The translations under genes and the position numbers were made by a program. A stretch of 64,000 nt of DNA from Clostridiales bacterium (GTDB taxonomy: Bacteria > Bacillota > Clostridia > Christensenellales > Borkfalkiaceae), in assembly GCA_023667345.1 (NCBI GenBank), contig JAMPAF010000003.1:60189-124188 (forward strand), read 5' to 3'. Below the pieces are notes generated by a model. It was not told where the DNA came from and searched no databases. It worked only from the letters and a program-made list of their open reading frames with translations. Each line of letters opens with the position of its first letter. Positions within the stretch are counted from its first letter, which is position 1. Below are positions 43,279 to 50,988 of the stretch, one piece after another.

Positions 43279-44613
43279 TCAGTCGTCGGGGTCGATGACA
43301 GGCAACGCCTTTTCCGGCTCTTGCGGCACACCCTTGTAGAACACCTTTAAAAGTATGGGCGTTAAAATAGACGAAACCAAAATCAACAGCACGGTCATAA
43401 TCATAAACTCGCCGCCCAAAGCGTTGGCGCCCAGCGTTTGGGAGGTAACCGCCTGCGTTACAATCAATGCGACTTCCCCCCTTGCCATCATTCCGACGCC
43501 GCCTACCGCGCTCTCCCGCCAGCTATACTTAAACGCCTTGCACACCGCACCGCACCCGAGTATTTTGCCCGCGAGCCCCGCAATCACCGCAACCAGAGCG
43601 AAGAGCAGAATCGCGGGGTCCATATTCGCAAACGATATGTAGCTAATGCCGATATTTGCAAAGAACACGGGCGCAAACAGCGTGTACGAGTCCACCTCGA
43701 TTTGCTGGTCGATATACACGCTTGCGCGGTGGTCGGTGGAAAGCACTATGCCCGCAAGGAACGCGCCCGTAATATCCGCCACGCCGAACACCTTTTCCGC
43801 AAGCCAGCTATAAAAGAACAGCACCACGAGCGAATACATAGAGAGCCTGTGCTTACGCGGCCAGCGCTTGTCGAGCCACTTGAACGCTTTGGACACAAGC
43901 CACCCGAGCGCGATTGCCACGGCGAAGAACGCGATTATCATAATAACCGTGCCGTACGGCGTTGCCTTGAACGCCTCGAAGCCGTTCGCCGCCGCGCCCG
44001 CGCCGCCCTTGGCAAAGCCCGTAACCACCGATAAAAGCACTATGCCGATAACGTCGTCGATTATCGCCGCCGAAACTATCGTCGTGCCGAGTTTGGTGTT
44101 TATCTTGCCGAGCTCCTTTAAAACCGACACGGTTATCGCCACCGACGTCGCCGTTAAAATGGTGCCGACGAACAGACATTTATACAGATTGTGCACGCCC
44201 AGCCCGAGGTTGGAGAAGGGCAACGAAATCAAAAAGCCGAAAAGCAGCGGCACAGCAACGCCCGCGATTGCAATCAGCGCGCTGGCAAGCCCCGTCCTTT
44301 TAAGGTCTTTAAGGTTGGTTTCGAGCCCCGCGCCGAACATGAGTAAAAGCACGCCGATTTTCGAAAAAATTTCAAGTCCGCCGTTGCCTTCGGAAATGGC
44401 GAACAGCGCTTTATAGCTCTTGCCCTCGAACCCGATTAGCGTCACGCCGCAAAAGTCCCCGAAGATTGCGGGTCCTATCAGAACGCCCGCTATTATAAAG
44501 CCCAAAACCTGCGGCAACCCGAGCTTGCGGAATACAAGCCCGAAAGTTTTGGTAAAAAATATTATAATTGCAAGAACCGCAACAAAGCCCAAGCCGTCGT
44601 CAACGTAAAACAT
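43279..44613 (-). CDS. Cation:proton antiporter, CPA2 family (Na+/H+ or K+/H+)
   Basis: A 444-aa membrane protein with 12-13 hydrophobic segments and the NapA/KefB fold signs: GLPQVLGFIIAGVLIGPAIF, LLLMFGAGLETNLKDLKRTG, TSVAITVSVLKELGKINTKLG, AIIDDVIGIVLL (the paired ion-binding aspartates) and GVGMMARGEVALI. No TrkA-C/RCK domain is attached. I used ATG 44613 with GGAGGGG upstream. Expected role is pH and cation balance; the transported ion cannot be told. Confidence 0.9.
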   Translation of the reverse strand: MFYVDDGLGFVAVLAIIIFFTKTFGLVFRKLGLPQVLGFIIAGVLIGPAIFGDFCGVTLIGFEGKSYKALFAISEGNGGLEIFSKIGVLLLMFGAGLETNLKDLKRTGLASALIAIAGVAVPLLFGFLISLPFSNLGLGVHNLYKCLFVGTILTATSVAITVSVLKELGKINTKLGTTIVSAAIIDDVIGIVLLSVVTGFAKGGAGAAANGFEAFKATPYGTVIMIIAFFAVAIALGWLVSKAFKWLDKRWPRKHRLSMYSLVVLFFYSWLAEKVFGVADITGAFLAGIVLSTDHRASVYIDQQIEVDSYTLFAPVFFANIGISYISFANMDPAILLFALVAVIAGLAGKILGCGAVCKAFKYSWRESAVGGVGMMARGEVALIVTQAVTSQTLGANALGGEFMIMTVLLILVSSILTPILLKVFYKGVPQEPEKALPVIDPDD

Positions 44614-44772
44614 TTTTGCCCCTCCGCCCAATTTAGCGAAATTAAGTGCGAATTTTATAAACCGCTATATTATATCAAAAAATTTTCAAAATGGTTAGCG
44701 TTTCACTATTATATAATAAAAAAATTTTGCGCCGCGTGGAAAAATTTTCACAAAAAAATTTTAAAAAACCTA

Positions 44773-44800
44773 TTGACAACCCCGAAAATAATGTTATACT
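44773..44800 (+). promoter_or_regulatory. Promoter of the unassigned structured transcript
   Basis: TTGACA (44773-44778), 16 bp, TATACT (44795-44800) in an AT-rich context. No protein gene of normal size lies downstream before the terminator. Confidence 0.75.
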
Positions 44801-44806
44801 TAAAGT

Positions 44807-45213
44807 ACAAAAAGAAAATAACTTACAAAAAATGTTAACGCGTAACATAAATCTGTGGAGTAAGCTATTATGAAAGATAAGTAGCGGCGAAAGCCGGACA
44901 AGGACTAATCGAAATTTTAACGTAAAAACTTAAACCCCGAGCGGGTAGCTTACGGCGACCGCCCGATACCGAATTGTAGTATTGCAAAGGAGTGAAGTTA
45001 TGAGAAAACTGTTTTGCAAAGTCAACGAAGATAAGGTAAGGTAAACTCCAATGTACTATTTAAGGACCGGAATTTAAAGTCGAAATCGGTTTTAATTGAA
45101 GCAAACGTGATTGCGCGGGTTGTAACCCAACGAGCTATAAGCACCGTACGACGACAATTCCTCAATTAAAATTTAATAAAAACATTCACCCCGCTCGACG
45201 CATTGAGCGGGGT
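44807..45213 (+). ncRNA. Unassigned ~400-nt structured transcript with tiny ORFs
   Basis: Promoter and terminator bound about 400 nt. Structure is suggested by CGGC-GAAA-GCCG (44885-44896), GGGTT-GT-AACCC (45117-45128) and a 10-bp long-range stem TTTTAATTGA (45090-45099) with TCAATTAAAA (45162-45171). It contains at least five very short ORFs: 13 codons at 44832, overlapping ATGA into a 4-codon ORF at 44870 (GGAG upstream), 14 codons at 45000 with an optimal AAAGGAG site, 8 codons at 45051 and 20 codons from GTG 45107. It does not match RNase P, tmRNA, SRP or 6S RNA, or any riboswitch I know. It may be a regulatory RNA, a small-peptide operon, or a remnant. Confidence 0.55.
45000..45044 (+). 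CDS. 14-aa leader-like peptide ORF
   Basis: ATG with AAAGGAG seven bases upstream, encoding MRKLFCKVNEDKVR. It is the best-initiated of the tiny ORFs in the structured transcript. No amino-acid run that would suggest attenuation is present; four of its residues are lysine or arginine apart from Met. Confidence 0.4.
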   Translation: MRKLFCKVNEDKVR

Positions 45214-45216
45214 TTA
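45186..45216. terminator. Terminator shared by the structured transcript and the 101-aa gene
   Basis: ACCCCGCTC/GAGCGGGGT stem, 8-nt loop. On the plus strand TTT follows; on the minus strand GAATGTTTTTATT follows, so it can act on both convergent transcripts. Confidence 0.75.
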
Positions 45217-45221
45217 GTAAT

Positions 45222-45527
45222 TTATTTAACCGTTTTTTCTGCCGCCCATTCCCCCGCCTCTAAACCGATAACAAGCCCCGTTTTAAAACCCTCGGTAAAA
45301 TATAAATCCTGCGCGACGCCGTCGGCAACCGCGTTGCACTCGATTAATTTTTCAAGCAGAGCGCAAAGTTCGACGTCGTCTTTTATTCTGTCGCGCAAAG
45401 CCTTTTCGGCATCCAACTCTTCCCTGTATAATTTTTCACAATTTTCATCGCGCGCAATTCTCTCGTCATATGTAAATTTTTTGCCGTATAATAAACTGAG
45501 TATTTTAGAGTTTTTTTGTATTTCCAT
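45222..45527 (-). CDS. DUF6809-like 101-aa protein
   Basis: Resembles the small clostridial DUF6809 family: a start with SLLYGKKFTYDERI and a C-terminus with FTEGFKTGLVIGLEA. The protein is helical, acidic and soluble; the function of the family is unknown. It is divergent from a 66-aa HTH gene, and their promoters share -35 bases, so the HTH protein probably controls it. The family assignment is from memory of the pattern and should be treated as tentative. Confidence 0.6.
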   Translation of the reverse strand: MEIQKNSKILSLLYGKKFTYDERIARDENCEKLYREELDAEKALRDRIKDDVELCALLEKLIECNAVADGVAQDLYFTEGFKTGLVIGLEAGEWAAEKTVK

Positions 45528-45555
45528 ATCGCACTCCCGTTACGTATTTTTCTGA

Positions 45556-45584
45556 ATTATACACTAAAAATAGAGCATTGTCAA
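45556..45584 (-). promoter_or_regulatory. Promoter of the DUF6809-like gene
   Basis: Minus-strand TTGACA (45579-45584), 17 bp, TATAAT (45556-45561): perfect consensus. Confidence 0.85.
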
Positions 45585-45606
45585 TATTTAGACTATAATT
45601 TATAAT
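45578..45606 (+). promoter_or_regulatory. Promoter of the 66-aa HTH gene (leaderless)
   Basis: TTGTCA (45578-45583), 17 bp, TATAAT (45601-45606). The predicted start of transcription, 7 bp downstream, coincides with the ATG at 45613. The -35 overlaps that of the divergent promoter. Confidence 0.65.
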
Positions 45607-45612
45607 AAATAT

Positions 45613-45813
45613 ATGATAAGCTATGAACCGTTTTGGAAAACTTTAAAAGAGCGCGGTGAAACTACATATTCTCTTATAACGGAATATAATCAAAGCAGAA
45701 GTCTGATTGACCGATTACGCCATAATAAGGGAATAAGCACCGCAAAAATCAATGATTTATGCAGAATACTCGATTGCAAAGTTGAAGATATACTCGAATA
45801 TATAAAAGATTAG
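45613..45813 (+). CDS. Cro/C1-type HTH regulator (66 aa)
   Basis: A single helix-turn-helix of the YozG/Cro type: SLITEYNQSRSLIDRLRHNK then STAKINDLCRILDCKVEDIL. No other domain. The mRNA seems leaderless: no Shine-Dalgarno site, and the -10 box ends 6 bp before the ATG. It is divergent from the DUF6809-like gene and the shared promoter region is short, so it likely represses one or both promoters. Lower GC than the house-keeping genes. Confidence 0.8.
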   Translation: MISYEPFWKTLKERGETTYSLITEYNQSRSLIDRLRHNKGISTAKINDLCRILDCKVEDILEYIKD

Positions 45814-45852
45814 CCCCCGCGGATAAGCAGGGGCTTAGTTTTTTAACTTATA

Positions 45853-46170
45853 TTATTCTTCATTCAAACCCAACACCGTTATATAGTCCTGCTCGCCGCG
45901 AAGTACTCTTACAACGTCGACGCGGTCGTCGCAAATTTTATAAAACGCCAAATACAACTTGTTTATTATAAGAAATTTGTAGTCGGTAGACTGACTTATA
46001 TAATTGTTCAGACTTTTACCCATATTGGGGAAATTTACAAGATTAGACAGTGCGCCGTAAATGTCGGCAACCTGCTTTTTGGCAATGCTTTCGCCGTCCT
46101 TTAAAATATAATCGTAAATCGCGGCTATATCGCGGTGGGCTTGCGGGGATATCCTCAGTAGATTTGCCAT
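45853..46170 (-). CDS. RelE/ParE-family toxin
   Basis: A 105-aa type II toxin: LLRISPQAHRDIAAIYDYI at the start, NFPNMGKSL, DYKFLIINKLYLAFYKI and VVRVLRGEQDY near the end, the ParE/RelE strand order. It begins right after the stop of the antitoxin gene (0-bp gap). Whether it cuts mRNA on the ribosome or acts on gyrase cannot be decided from sequence alone; the RYLAFY-like strand and the DinJ-type antitoxin favour an mRNA interferase. Confidence 0.88.
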   Translation of the reverse strand: MANLLRISPQAHRDIAAIYDYILKDGESIAKKQVADIYGALSNLVNFPNMGKSLNNYISQSTDYKFLIINKLYLAFYKICDDRVDVVRVLRGEQDYITVLGLNEE

Positions 46171-46446
46171 TTAAACACCTAACTTTTTTCTGCTCTCTTC
46201 CAAGGTCAGCCAACCGCCCTCTTCCGCCGAACGCTCTCCGTCGGCAAGCTCTTTTAACAGCCTTTTTTCCGCAATAACTTTTTGCGGCACCTTTACCTCG
46301 AACGGCAACCCGCCGTTCAATTCAACCTGCTTGTAAAACAGCTTGATAGCGTCCGAAGAAGTCAACCCGAGCTGAGATAAAATTTCCTCGGCGTTCTCCT
46401 TTAATTCGCAGTCCATTCTCGCATGTACCGTTGTAGTCCTTGCCAT
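46171..46446 (-). CDS. RelB/DinJ-family antitoxin
   Basis: A 91-aa ribbon-helix-helix antitoxin: ARTTTVHARMDCELKENAEEIL, then LGLTSSDAIKLFYKQVELNGGLPFEV, the DinJ/RelB signature. The C-terminal half (LTLEESRKKLGV) is the toxin-binding tail. I used ATG 46446, with GAGGTG upstream, over an ATG in AT-rich sequence at 46524 because the promoter lies at 46474-46502. It is expected to repress its own promoter. Confidence 0.9.
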   Translation of the reverse strand: MARTTTVHARMDCELKENAEEILSQLGLTSSDAIKLFYKQVELNGGLPFEVKVPQKVIAEKRLLKELADGERSAEEGGWLTLEESRKKLGV

Positions 46447-46473
46447 AGCGCACCTCACATTAATATTGTTATT

Positions 46474-46502
46474 ATTGTAATACAAAATATGCAAAAAGTC
46501 AA
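46474..46502 (-). promoter_or_regulatory. Toxin-antitoxin promoter
   Basis: Minus-strand TTGACT (46497-46502), 17 bp, TACAAT (46474-46479). ATTATTGTAAT and AATATTGTTATT nearby give a loose inverted pattern for antitoxin binding. Confidence 0.65.
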
Positions 46503-46536
46503 TATTTTTATTAAAATGTATCACAAAATAGCAATC

Positions 46537-47130
46537 TCAATCCGTAATGCCGCCTTCGAGTTCGTCCAAAGTTAAATTAAACGCCGCGATAAACGTTTTG
46601 AAAAAATACTCCACCTCGGGTAATTTCCGCGAGTGCAAATCCGCCTCTATGCTCTTTTTCGCCTTTTCGAACTCGGTGTTGCCGCAGCGGTGCTCTTCTA
46701 AACACTTTATATACGCCGCGAGCCTGTCCGCCGCCTTGACGAGCCTGTATTCCGGACTGTCCGTATCGGGCTTGACGTAAACGGCAATCTCCCCCCGCAT
46801 TTCGTCGGGCAGCATATCCAAAAGCTTGTCACACGCCTTGTCCTCCAAGCTCTTATACGCGCCGTGAATGGAATTGTTGAAGTACTTTATGGGCGTGGGC
46901 AAATCGCCCGTCATAACCTCGCCGCACTCGTGATAGACGGCGTACATGACGCACTTTTCGGCATTGACGGCGCCGCCGTACACCTTATTATTTATAATCG
47001 CGAGCGCGTGCGCGAGCATTGCCACTTGCTGTGAGTGCTCCATTATGTTCTCTTCGCGCACCGAGCGCATGAGCGACCAGCGCTTGATGTACTTCATTCT
47101 ATCCATAAAAGCGTAAAAATTGTAAGACAT
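46537..47130 (-). CDS. YfbR-like 5'-deoxynucleotidase (HD-domain, Asp to Glu variant)
   Basis: Dephosphorylates deoxynucleoside 5'-monophosphates. The 197-aa protein aligns by eye with Escherichia coli YfbR across its length: RWSLMRSVREENIMEHSQQV, MTGDLPTPIKYF, LVKAADRLAAYIKCLEEH and EVEYFFKTF. The metal-binding HD pair, normally in the context MYHDASE, reads VYHECGE here (His67-Glu68). Glu could still bind a metal, but the change is notable. It is the only gene of its unit. Confidence 0.85.
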   Translation of the reverse strand: MSYNFYAFMDRMKYIKRWSLMRSVREENIMEHSQQVAMLAHALAIINNKVYGGAVNAEKCVMYAVYHECGEVMTGDLPTPIKYFNNSIHGAYKSLEDKACDKLLDMLPDEMRGEIAVYVKPDTDSPEYRLVKAADRLAAYIKCLEEHRCGNTEFEKAKKSIEADLHSRKLPEVEYFFKTFIAAFNLTLDELEGGITD

Positions 47131-47214
47131 ATAAAAACCTCGTTTTTAATTCGGAATTAGGAATGCATAATTACGGTGGAGTATTATTATATAACATATT
47201 TTTGTATTTTTCAA

Positions 47215-47243
47215 TTGACTTTGAGAAAAATAGATAATATAAT
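47215..47243 (+). promoter_or_regulatory. thiT promoter
   Basis: TTGACT (47215-47220), 17 bp, TATAAT (47238-47243), about 50 bp before the TPP riboswitch. Confidence 0.8.
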
Positions 47244-47296
47244 TTAAACGGTAAGCGGAATTAATTCTTAATTCTAAATTCTAAATTAAATAATAA

Positions 47297-47396
47297 CCGT
47301 CGGGGGTGTTGCGGAAAAACTTTAATCCGCGGCTGAGATTATACCCTTTGAATCGGCAACGTAATGGTTGAGCGATAGTACGAAAGTACCAAAGAA
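47297..47396 (+). promoter_or_regulatory. TPP (THI-box) riboswitch
   Basis: Carries GGGGGTG, the conserved GGCTGAGAT, ACCCTTTGAA and a CAAC-GTAATG-GTTG helix followed by AGCG, which correspond to the pyrimidine- and pyrophosphate-sensing arms. The usual AUAAUG reads GTAATG here. It lies between the thiT promoter and a terminator, so thiamin pyrophosphate should end transcription early. Confidence 0.88.
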
Positions 47397-47406
47397 GAGT
47401 TTTCTT

Positions 47407-47437
47407 GCACCCCGAAAATCTATATTCGGGGTGCTTT
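47407..47437 (+). terminator. Riboswitch-controlled terminator
   Basis: GCACCCCGAA pairs with TTCGGGGTGC, then TTT. The GCACCCC arm can also pair with GGGGGTG in the riboswitch 5' arm, giving alternative folds. Confidence 0.85.
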
Positions 47438-47465
47438 AAATTTACACGGCGGTTAAGGAGGTTTT

Positions 47466-48248
47466 ATGTTTCACTTTTCACTGCTTGCCGCCGTTTCACA
47501 AAAAACGACGGACATTGTAACCTGGGTGTCGATAGGCTGCATAGCCGCACTCGCAATCGCGCTTACGCTTATTTGCATTTTCGGCAAAAAGTACTCCACG
47601 CGCGAGATTGCCTTTGCGGGCATCTGCCTTGCGCTGTCGTTCGCGCTTTCGTTTATAAAAGTTGCGCCCGTACAGTTCGGCGGTTCGATAACGCTTGCAA
47701 GCTTTGTGCCGCTCCTCATCTACGCGTACAAGTTCGGTCCCATAAAGGGAACTCTTGCCGGCATAATGTTAGGGCTGTTTAATTTTATATCCGGTCCCTA
47801 TATCCTCACGCCGCTCACGTTCGTACTCGACTATGTTCTCGCTTTTGCAAGCATAGGGCTTATGGGGTTCGCACCTAAATTCGGCAAGCTTTCGCTTACG
47901 GCAAAAGTTACGATAGGCACTGTTTTGGTCTATGTTGCAAGGTTTATTTTCCATCTGCTTTCGGGCTTTATCTACTTTGCCGAAAACTCGATTTGGGTCG
48001 ATTTACCCACGCCGAACATGTTCGTTTACTCTTTCGTGTACCAGTGCGTATATCTGCCCGCAGACTGCATTATCTGCATTGTTGTACTGTTTACGACGGC
48101 AAAGACGAAAGCGCTCGATAAACTGCTTGCAATGATGGACGTAACCCGCGGTAAAAAGGCGACGGCAACAGTTACGCCCGAAACAACGACCGCGCAACCC
48201 GAACCCGCAAATGAAATTTCGGCAACCGACGGCACGGAAAATTCTTAA
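47466..48248 (+). CDS. thiT: Thiamine transporter ThiT (ECF S-component)
   Basis: Substrate-binding membrane subunit that takes up thiamine with the shared ECF energizing module, which is not in the window. The 260-aa protein has the ThiT core with six helices (REIAFAGICLALSFALSFIK, YKFGPIKGTLAGIMLGLF, FVLDYVLAFASIGLMG, ENSIWVDLP). It is longer than usual: an extra N-terminal helix (about 17-40) and a 45-residue Thr/Glu-rich C-terminal tail. AAGGAGG precedes the ATG. The TPP riboswitch upstream confirms the substrate class. Confidence 0.93.
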   Translation: MFHFSLLAAVSQKTTDIVTWVSIGCIAALAIALTLICIFGKKYSTREIAFAGICLALSFALSFIKVAPVQFGGSITLASFVPLLIYAYKFGPIKGTLAGIMLGLFNFISGPYILTPLTFVLDYVLAFASIGLMGFAPKFGKLSLTAKVTIGTVLVYVARFIFHLLSGFIYFAENSIWVDLPTPNMFVYSFVYQCVYLPADCIICIVVLFTTAKTKALDKLLAMMDVTRGKKATATVTPETTTAQPEPANEISATDGTENS

Positions 48249-48267
48249 ATATTTTGATAAAACTGCT

Positions 48268-48302
48268 TGCGCCCGCGCTTTTTGTAAAAAAGCGCGGGCG
48301 CA
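48268..48302 (+). terminator. thiT terminator
   Basis: TGCGCCCGCGCTTTTT and AAAAAGCGCGGGCGCA form a 16-bp perfect stem with a tiny loop. The U-rich part is inside the stem rather than after it, so efficiency is uncertain. Confidence 0.65.
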
Positions 48303-48330
48303 TTGCTATATAATGCCAATTTAGAATTAA

Positions 48331-48507
48331 ACCCCCACCACCCGCGAAGCGGGAGGCAGCGTGTCGCTGCACCCAAATCTTCTTATTAACTTAAACTTAC
48401 TTTCGTAAAGAATGAAAAGGGGTATGCCTTGGGTTGTGCGAAGGCAAGGCTCACCCTTCTTTAAAGAGGGGGGAGCTGACACCAACGGTGACAGAGGGGG
48501 GGTATAT
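48331..48507 (-). repeat. Family D repeat, copy 2 (inverted)
   Basis: AACCCCCACCACCCGC to GACAGAGGGGGGGTAT, the reverse of copy D1, with about 50 extra bases around CTTAAACTTACTTTCG in the middle. It fills the thiT-rseP gap. Confidence 0.75.
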
Positions 48508-48549
48508 AATTCTACATTCTTAATTCTTAATTCTTAATTCTACATTCAC

Positions 48550-49665
48550 TCAGCACCTTGCGAACTGCATTATATCCACCAGCACCGCAAAGCCCAAAAT
48601 CAGAACAAACCCTATTGCGTGAATTATCGCCTCCACCTTCCGCGGGACGGGCTTTTTGAAAACCCACTCGATAAGGCAGAAAACAACCTTGCTTCCGTCG
48701 AGCGCGGGTATGGGCAAAAGGTTGAATACCGCTAAATTGACCCCGATATATGCCGCAACCTGCAAAAAACTCTGCACGCCCTGCACGGCAATCGCGCCCG
48801 TCTGGCGAATGGTGGTGACCGGTCCGCCCATCGCGCTTAAACCCATATTGCCCGTTAAAAGTTCGCCTAAAACCCTGAAAATCGTGCCCATGGTTTTAAA
48901 CGAGTACGCAAACGACCGCCCGAGCGTTTGAAAAAAGGAAAAACGGCAATTTTCGGCGGTAACGCACCAATAGAGATTGCCGTCGTCGCCCTCGTACGTA
49001 TCCGACCCCAAAGCCCGCCACAGCTTGCTTATTTCGGACGAGTTTTTAAAATTACAATCTGCGCGAAGGACAACCTGCGCACTCGACTTTTCGCCGCCGC
49101 GCACGATATCGAAAGTGACCGCGTCGCCCTCGCTTTTGCCCTTTAAGGCGACTATCAAATCGGTTGCAAAGTAAACGTTTTTGCCCTGCACGCCCAAAAT
49201 GACGTCGCCCTCTTGCAAGCTGTATTCCGCGGCGTAACTTTCGTTTTCGACCATTGCGCCCATTTTATAGCACGGCTGACCGAACGAAAAGAAGCCGACA
49301 ATAATCAATAGAAGGGCTAAAAGGTAGTTGAAAAGCGCGCCGCTTACAAGCACGATTATCCTTTGCCACGGCTTTTTGTTGTTGAAAGAATTAGGGTCCG
49401 CCTCCTCTCCGTCCTCGCCCTGAAAGGCGCAGAACCCGCCCAACGGAAAGGCACGCACCGAAAAGAGCGTGCCATGTTTTTTACCTCTGTATTTAAATAT
49501 TTTCGGGCCGAAGCCTATCGCAAACTCGTTGATTCTGAACCCCAATATTCTGCCCGATATGAAGTGCCCGAACTCGTGCACGCATATCATGGCAAGAAGT
49601 ATTAAGATTGCGAGAAGCACGGACAGCACCGTACCGCCGACGCTTGATATCAACAAATTTGTCAT
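48550..49665 (-). CDS. rseP: Site-2 intramembrane metalloprotease RseP (RasP)
   Basis: Cuts transmembrane helices of anti-sigma factors and leftover signal peptides. The 371-aa protein has the zinc motif VHEFGHFISGR in the first helix, a PDZ domain (LQEGDVILGVQGKNVYFATD) and the second metal motif NLLPIPALDGSK in a later helix. Length is standard for Bacillota. It is the last gene of the rpsB-to-rseP run and follows dxr after 112 bp of AT-rich units. Confidence 0.95.
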   Translation of the reverse strand: MTNLLISSVGGTVLSVLLAILILLAMICVHEFGHFISGRILGFRINEFAIGFGPKIFKYRGKKHGTLFSVRAFPLGGFCAFQGEDGEEADPNSFNNKKPWQRIIVLVSGALFNYLLALLLIIVGFFSFGQPCYKMGAMVENESYAAEYSLQEGDVILGVQGKNVYFATDLIVALKGKSEGDAVTFDIVRGGEKSSAQVVLRADCNFKNSSEISKLWRALGSDTYEGDDGNLYWCVTAENCRFSFFQTLGRSFAYSFKTMGTIFRVLGELLTGNMGLSAMGGPVTTIRQTGAIAVQGVQSFLQVAAYIGVNLAVFNLLPIPALDGSKVVFCLIEWVFKKPVPRKVEAIIHAIGFVLILGFAVLVDIMQFARC

Positions 49666-49777
49666 TATACCTCTTTTTCCAATTCAGAATTCAGAATTAA
49701 GAATTAAGAATTATGCTATGGGATAATTATTTAAATAATCCGACATACATTCTACATTCTTAATTCTACATTCTACA

Positions 49778-50905
49778 TTAAATCAACTTTGCCGCTTTCG
49801 TGCGGGCAAGGGCGTCGGCTTCCGCGAGCTGTTCATAACTTTCCACGGGCATATTTACCGTGCCGCAAACAACCTTATCCGCCACCTTGTAAATATCCGT
49901 AAACCGCAGTTCGCTCTTTAAAAACGCGTTCACCGCCACCTCGCTCGCCGCGTTCAGCGCAGTAGGCAGTATGCCGCCCGCCCTTCCGCAGTCCAAAGCC
50001 AAGCCGTACAGCGGGTAGTTCTCCCTTTCCAAAGGCAGAAATTCAAGCGAAAAAGCTTTCGTAAAATCGAGTTGCTTTAACCCGCAGTCCAGCCTTTCGG
50101 GATAGGTCAACGCAAGCTGTATGGGCAATTCCATCGTGGGGTACGAGAGTTGCGCGAGCGTCGCGCCGTCTTGAAGCCGCACCATCGAGTGCACAATGCT
50201 CTGCGGGTGAATTACCGCCGAAAGTTTTTCGTAAGGCGCGCCGTAAAGGTGGTGCGCCTCGATAATCTCGTAGCCCTTGTTGAGTAGCGTCGCGCAGTCT
50301 ACGGTAATCTTCGCGCCCATTTCCCAGGTGGGGTGACAGAGCGCCTCCGCGGGCGTGACGGTTGAAAGGCTATCCCACTTTCTGCCGCGGAACGCGCCGC
50401 CGCTCGCCGTTATTACAAGGCTGTCGAAGCTTGCGTTGCGGTCGAAATTCAGGCACTGCCAGATAGCCGAGTGCTCGCTGTCGACGGGCATAATCTCTTT
50501 AACCCTCGGCATTATAAGTTCGCCGCCGCACACGAGCGTTTCCTTGTTGGCAAGCGCGAGGGGCACGCCGAGTTCCACCGCCTTTAAGCTGTATTTAAGC
50601 CCCGCGAACCCGCCGCACGCAACGACGATTACGTCCGCGCCGCACTCTTTTAAAGCTTTAAGCGCGCCCTCTTCGCCCTTGAAAAATTTTACGCCCGCGG
50701 GCAAATCGCGCACTGAATTCGCCTTGGTCTCGTCGGTCAATGCGGCATATTCGGGGTGCAACGCTTGAATCTGGCGCAAAAACGCGTCCGTGGAACTGTT
50801 TGCGACGATGGCGCAGAGCGAAAACCTTTCGGGGTAGCGTTCAACTACGTTTATAACCTGTCTGCCAATCGAGCCCGTACTGCCGACAAGAGCAACCTTC
50901 TTCAT
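49778..50905 (-). CDS. dxr: 1-deoxy-D-xylulose 5-phosphate reductoisomerase
   Basis: Second step of the MEP isoprenoid pathway. The 375-aa protein has the NADPH motif ALVGSTGSIGRQVI, ALANKETLVCGG, MPVDSEHSAIWQCL (metal site) and ITASGGAFRG, HPTWEMGAKITVDCATLLNKG. Complete. AAAGGA precedes the ATG. A terminator separates it from cdsA, so it is transcribed from its own signals or by read-through. The pathway feeds UppS encoded upstream. Confidence 0.96.
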   Translation of the reverse strand: MKKVALVGSTGSIGRQVINVVERYPERFSLCAIVANSSTDAFLRQIQALHPEYAALTDETKANSVRDLPAGVKFFKGEEGALKALKECGADVIVVACGGFAGLKYSLKAVELGVPLALANKETLVCGGELIMPRVKEIMPVDSEHSAIWQCLNFDRNASFDSLVITASGGAFRGRKWDSLSTVTPAEALCHPTWEMGAKITVDCATLLNKGYEIIEAHHLYGAPYEKLSAVIHPQSIVHSMVRLQDGATLAQLSYPTMELPIQLALTYPERLDCGLKQLDFTKAFSLEFLPLERENYPLYGLALDCGRAGGILPTALNAASEVAVNAFLKSELRFTDIYKVADKVVCGTVNMPVESYEQLAEADALARTKAAKLI

Positions 50906-50948
50906 ATATATTATATCCTTTACAAATTATTTAATGTGTTAAAATTAT

Positions 50949-50976
50949 AAAAGCGGCGGCATAAGCCGCCGCTTTT
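50949..50976 (-). terminator. Terminator between cdsA and dxr
   Basis: AAAAGCGGCGGC-ATAA-GCCGCCGCTTTT: 12-bp perfect stem and tetraloop, followed on the minus strand by ATAATTTTAA. Confidence 0.85.
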
Positions 50977-50988
50977 ACGGCAAATTCT

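Noticed and set aside
44807-45213. Structured transcript tested by eye as RNase P RNA, tmRNA, 6S RNA or a c-di-AMP, M-box or cobalamin riboswitch.
   Set aside because: None of the hallmark motifs of these classes is present, so it is left unassigned.
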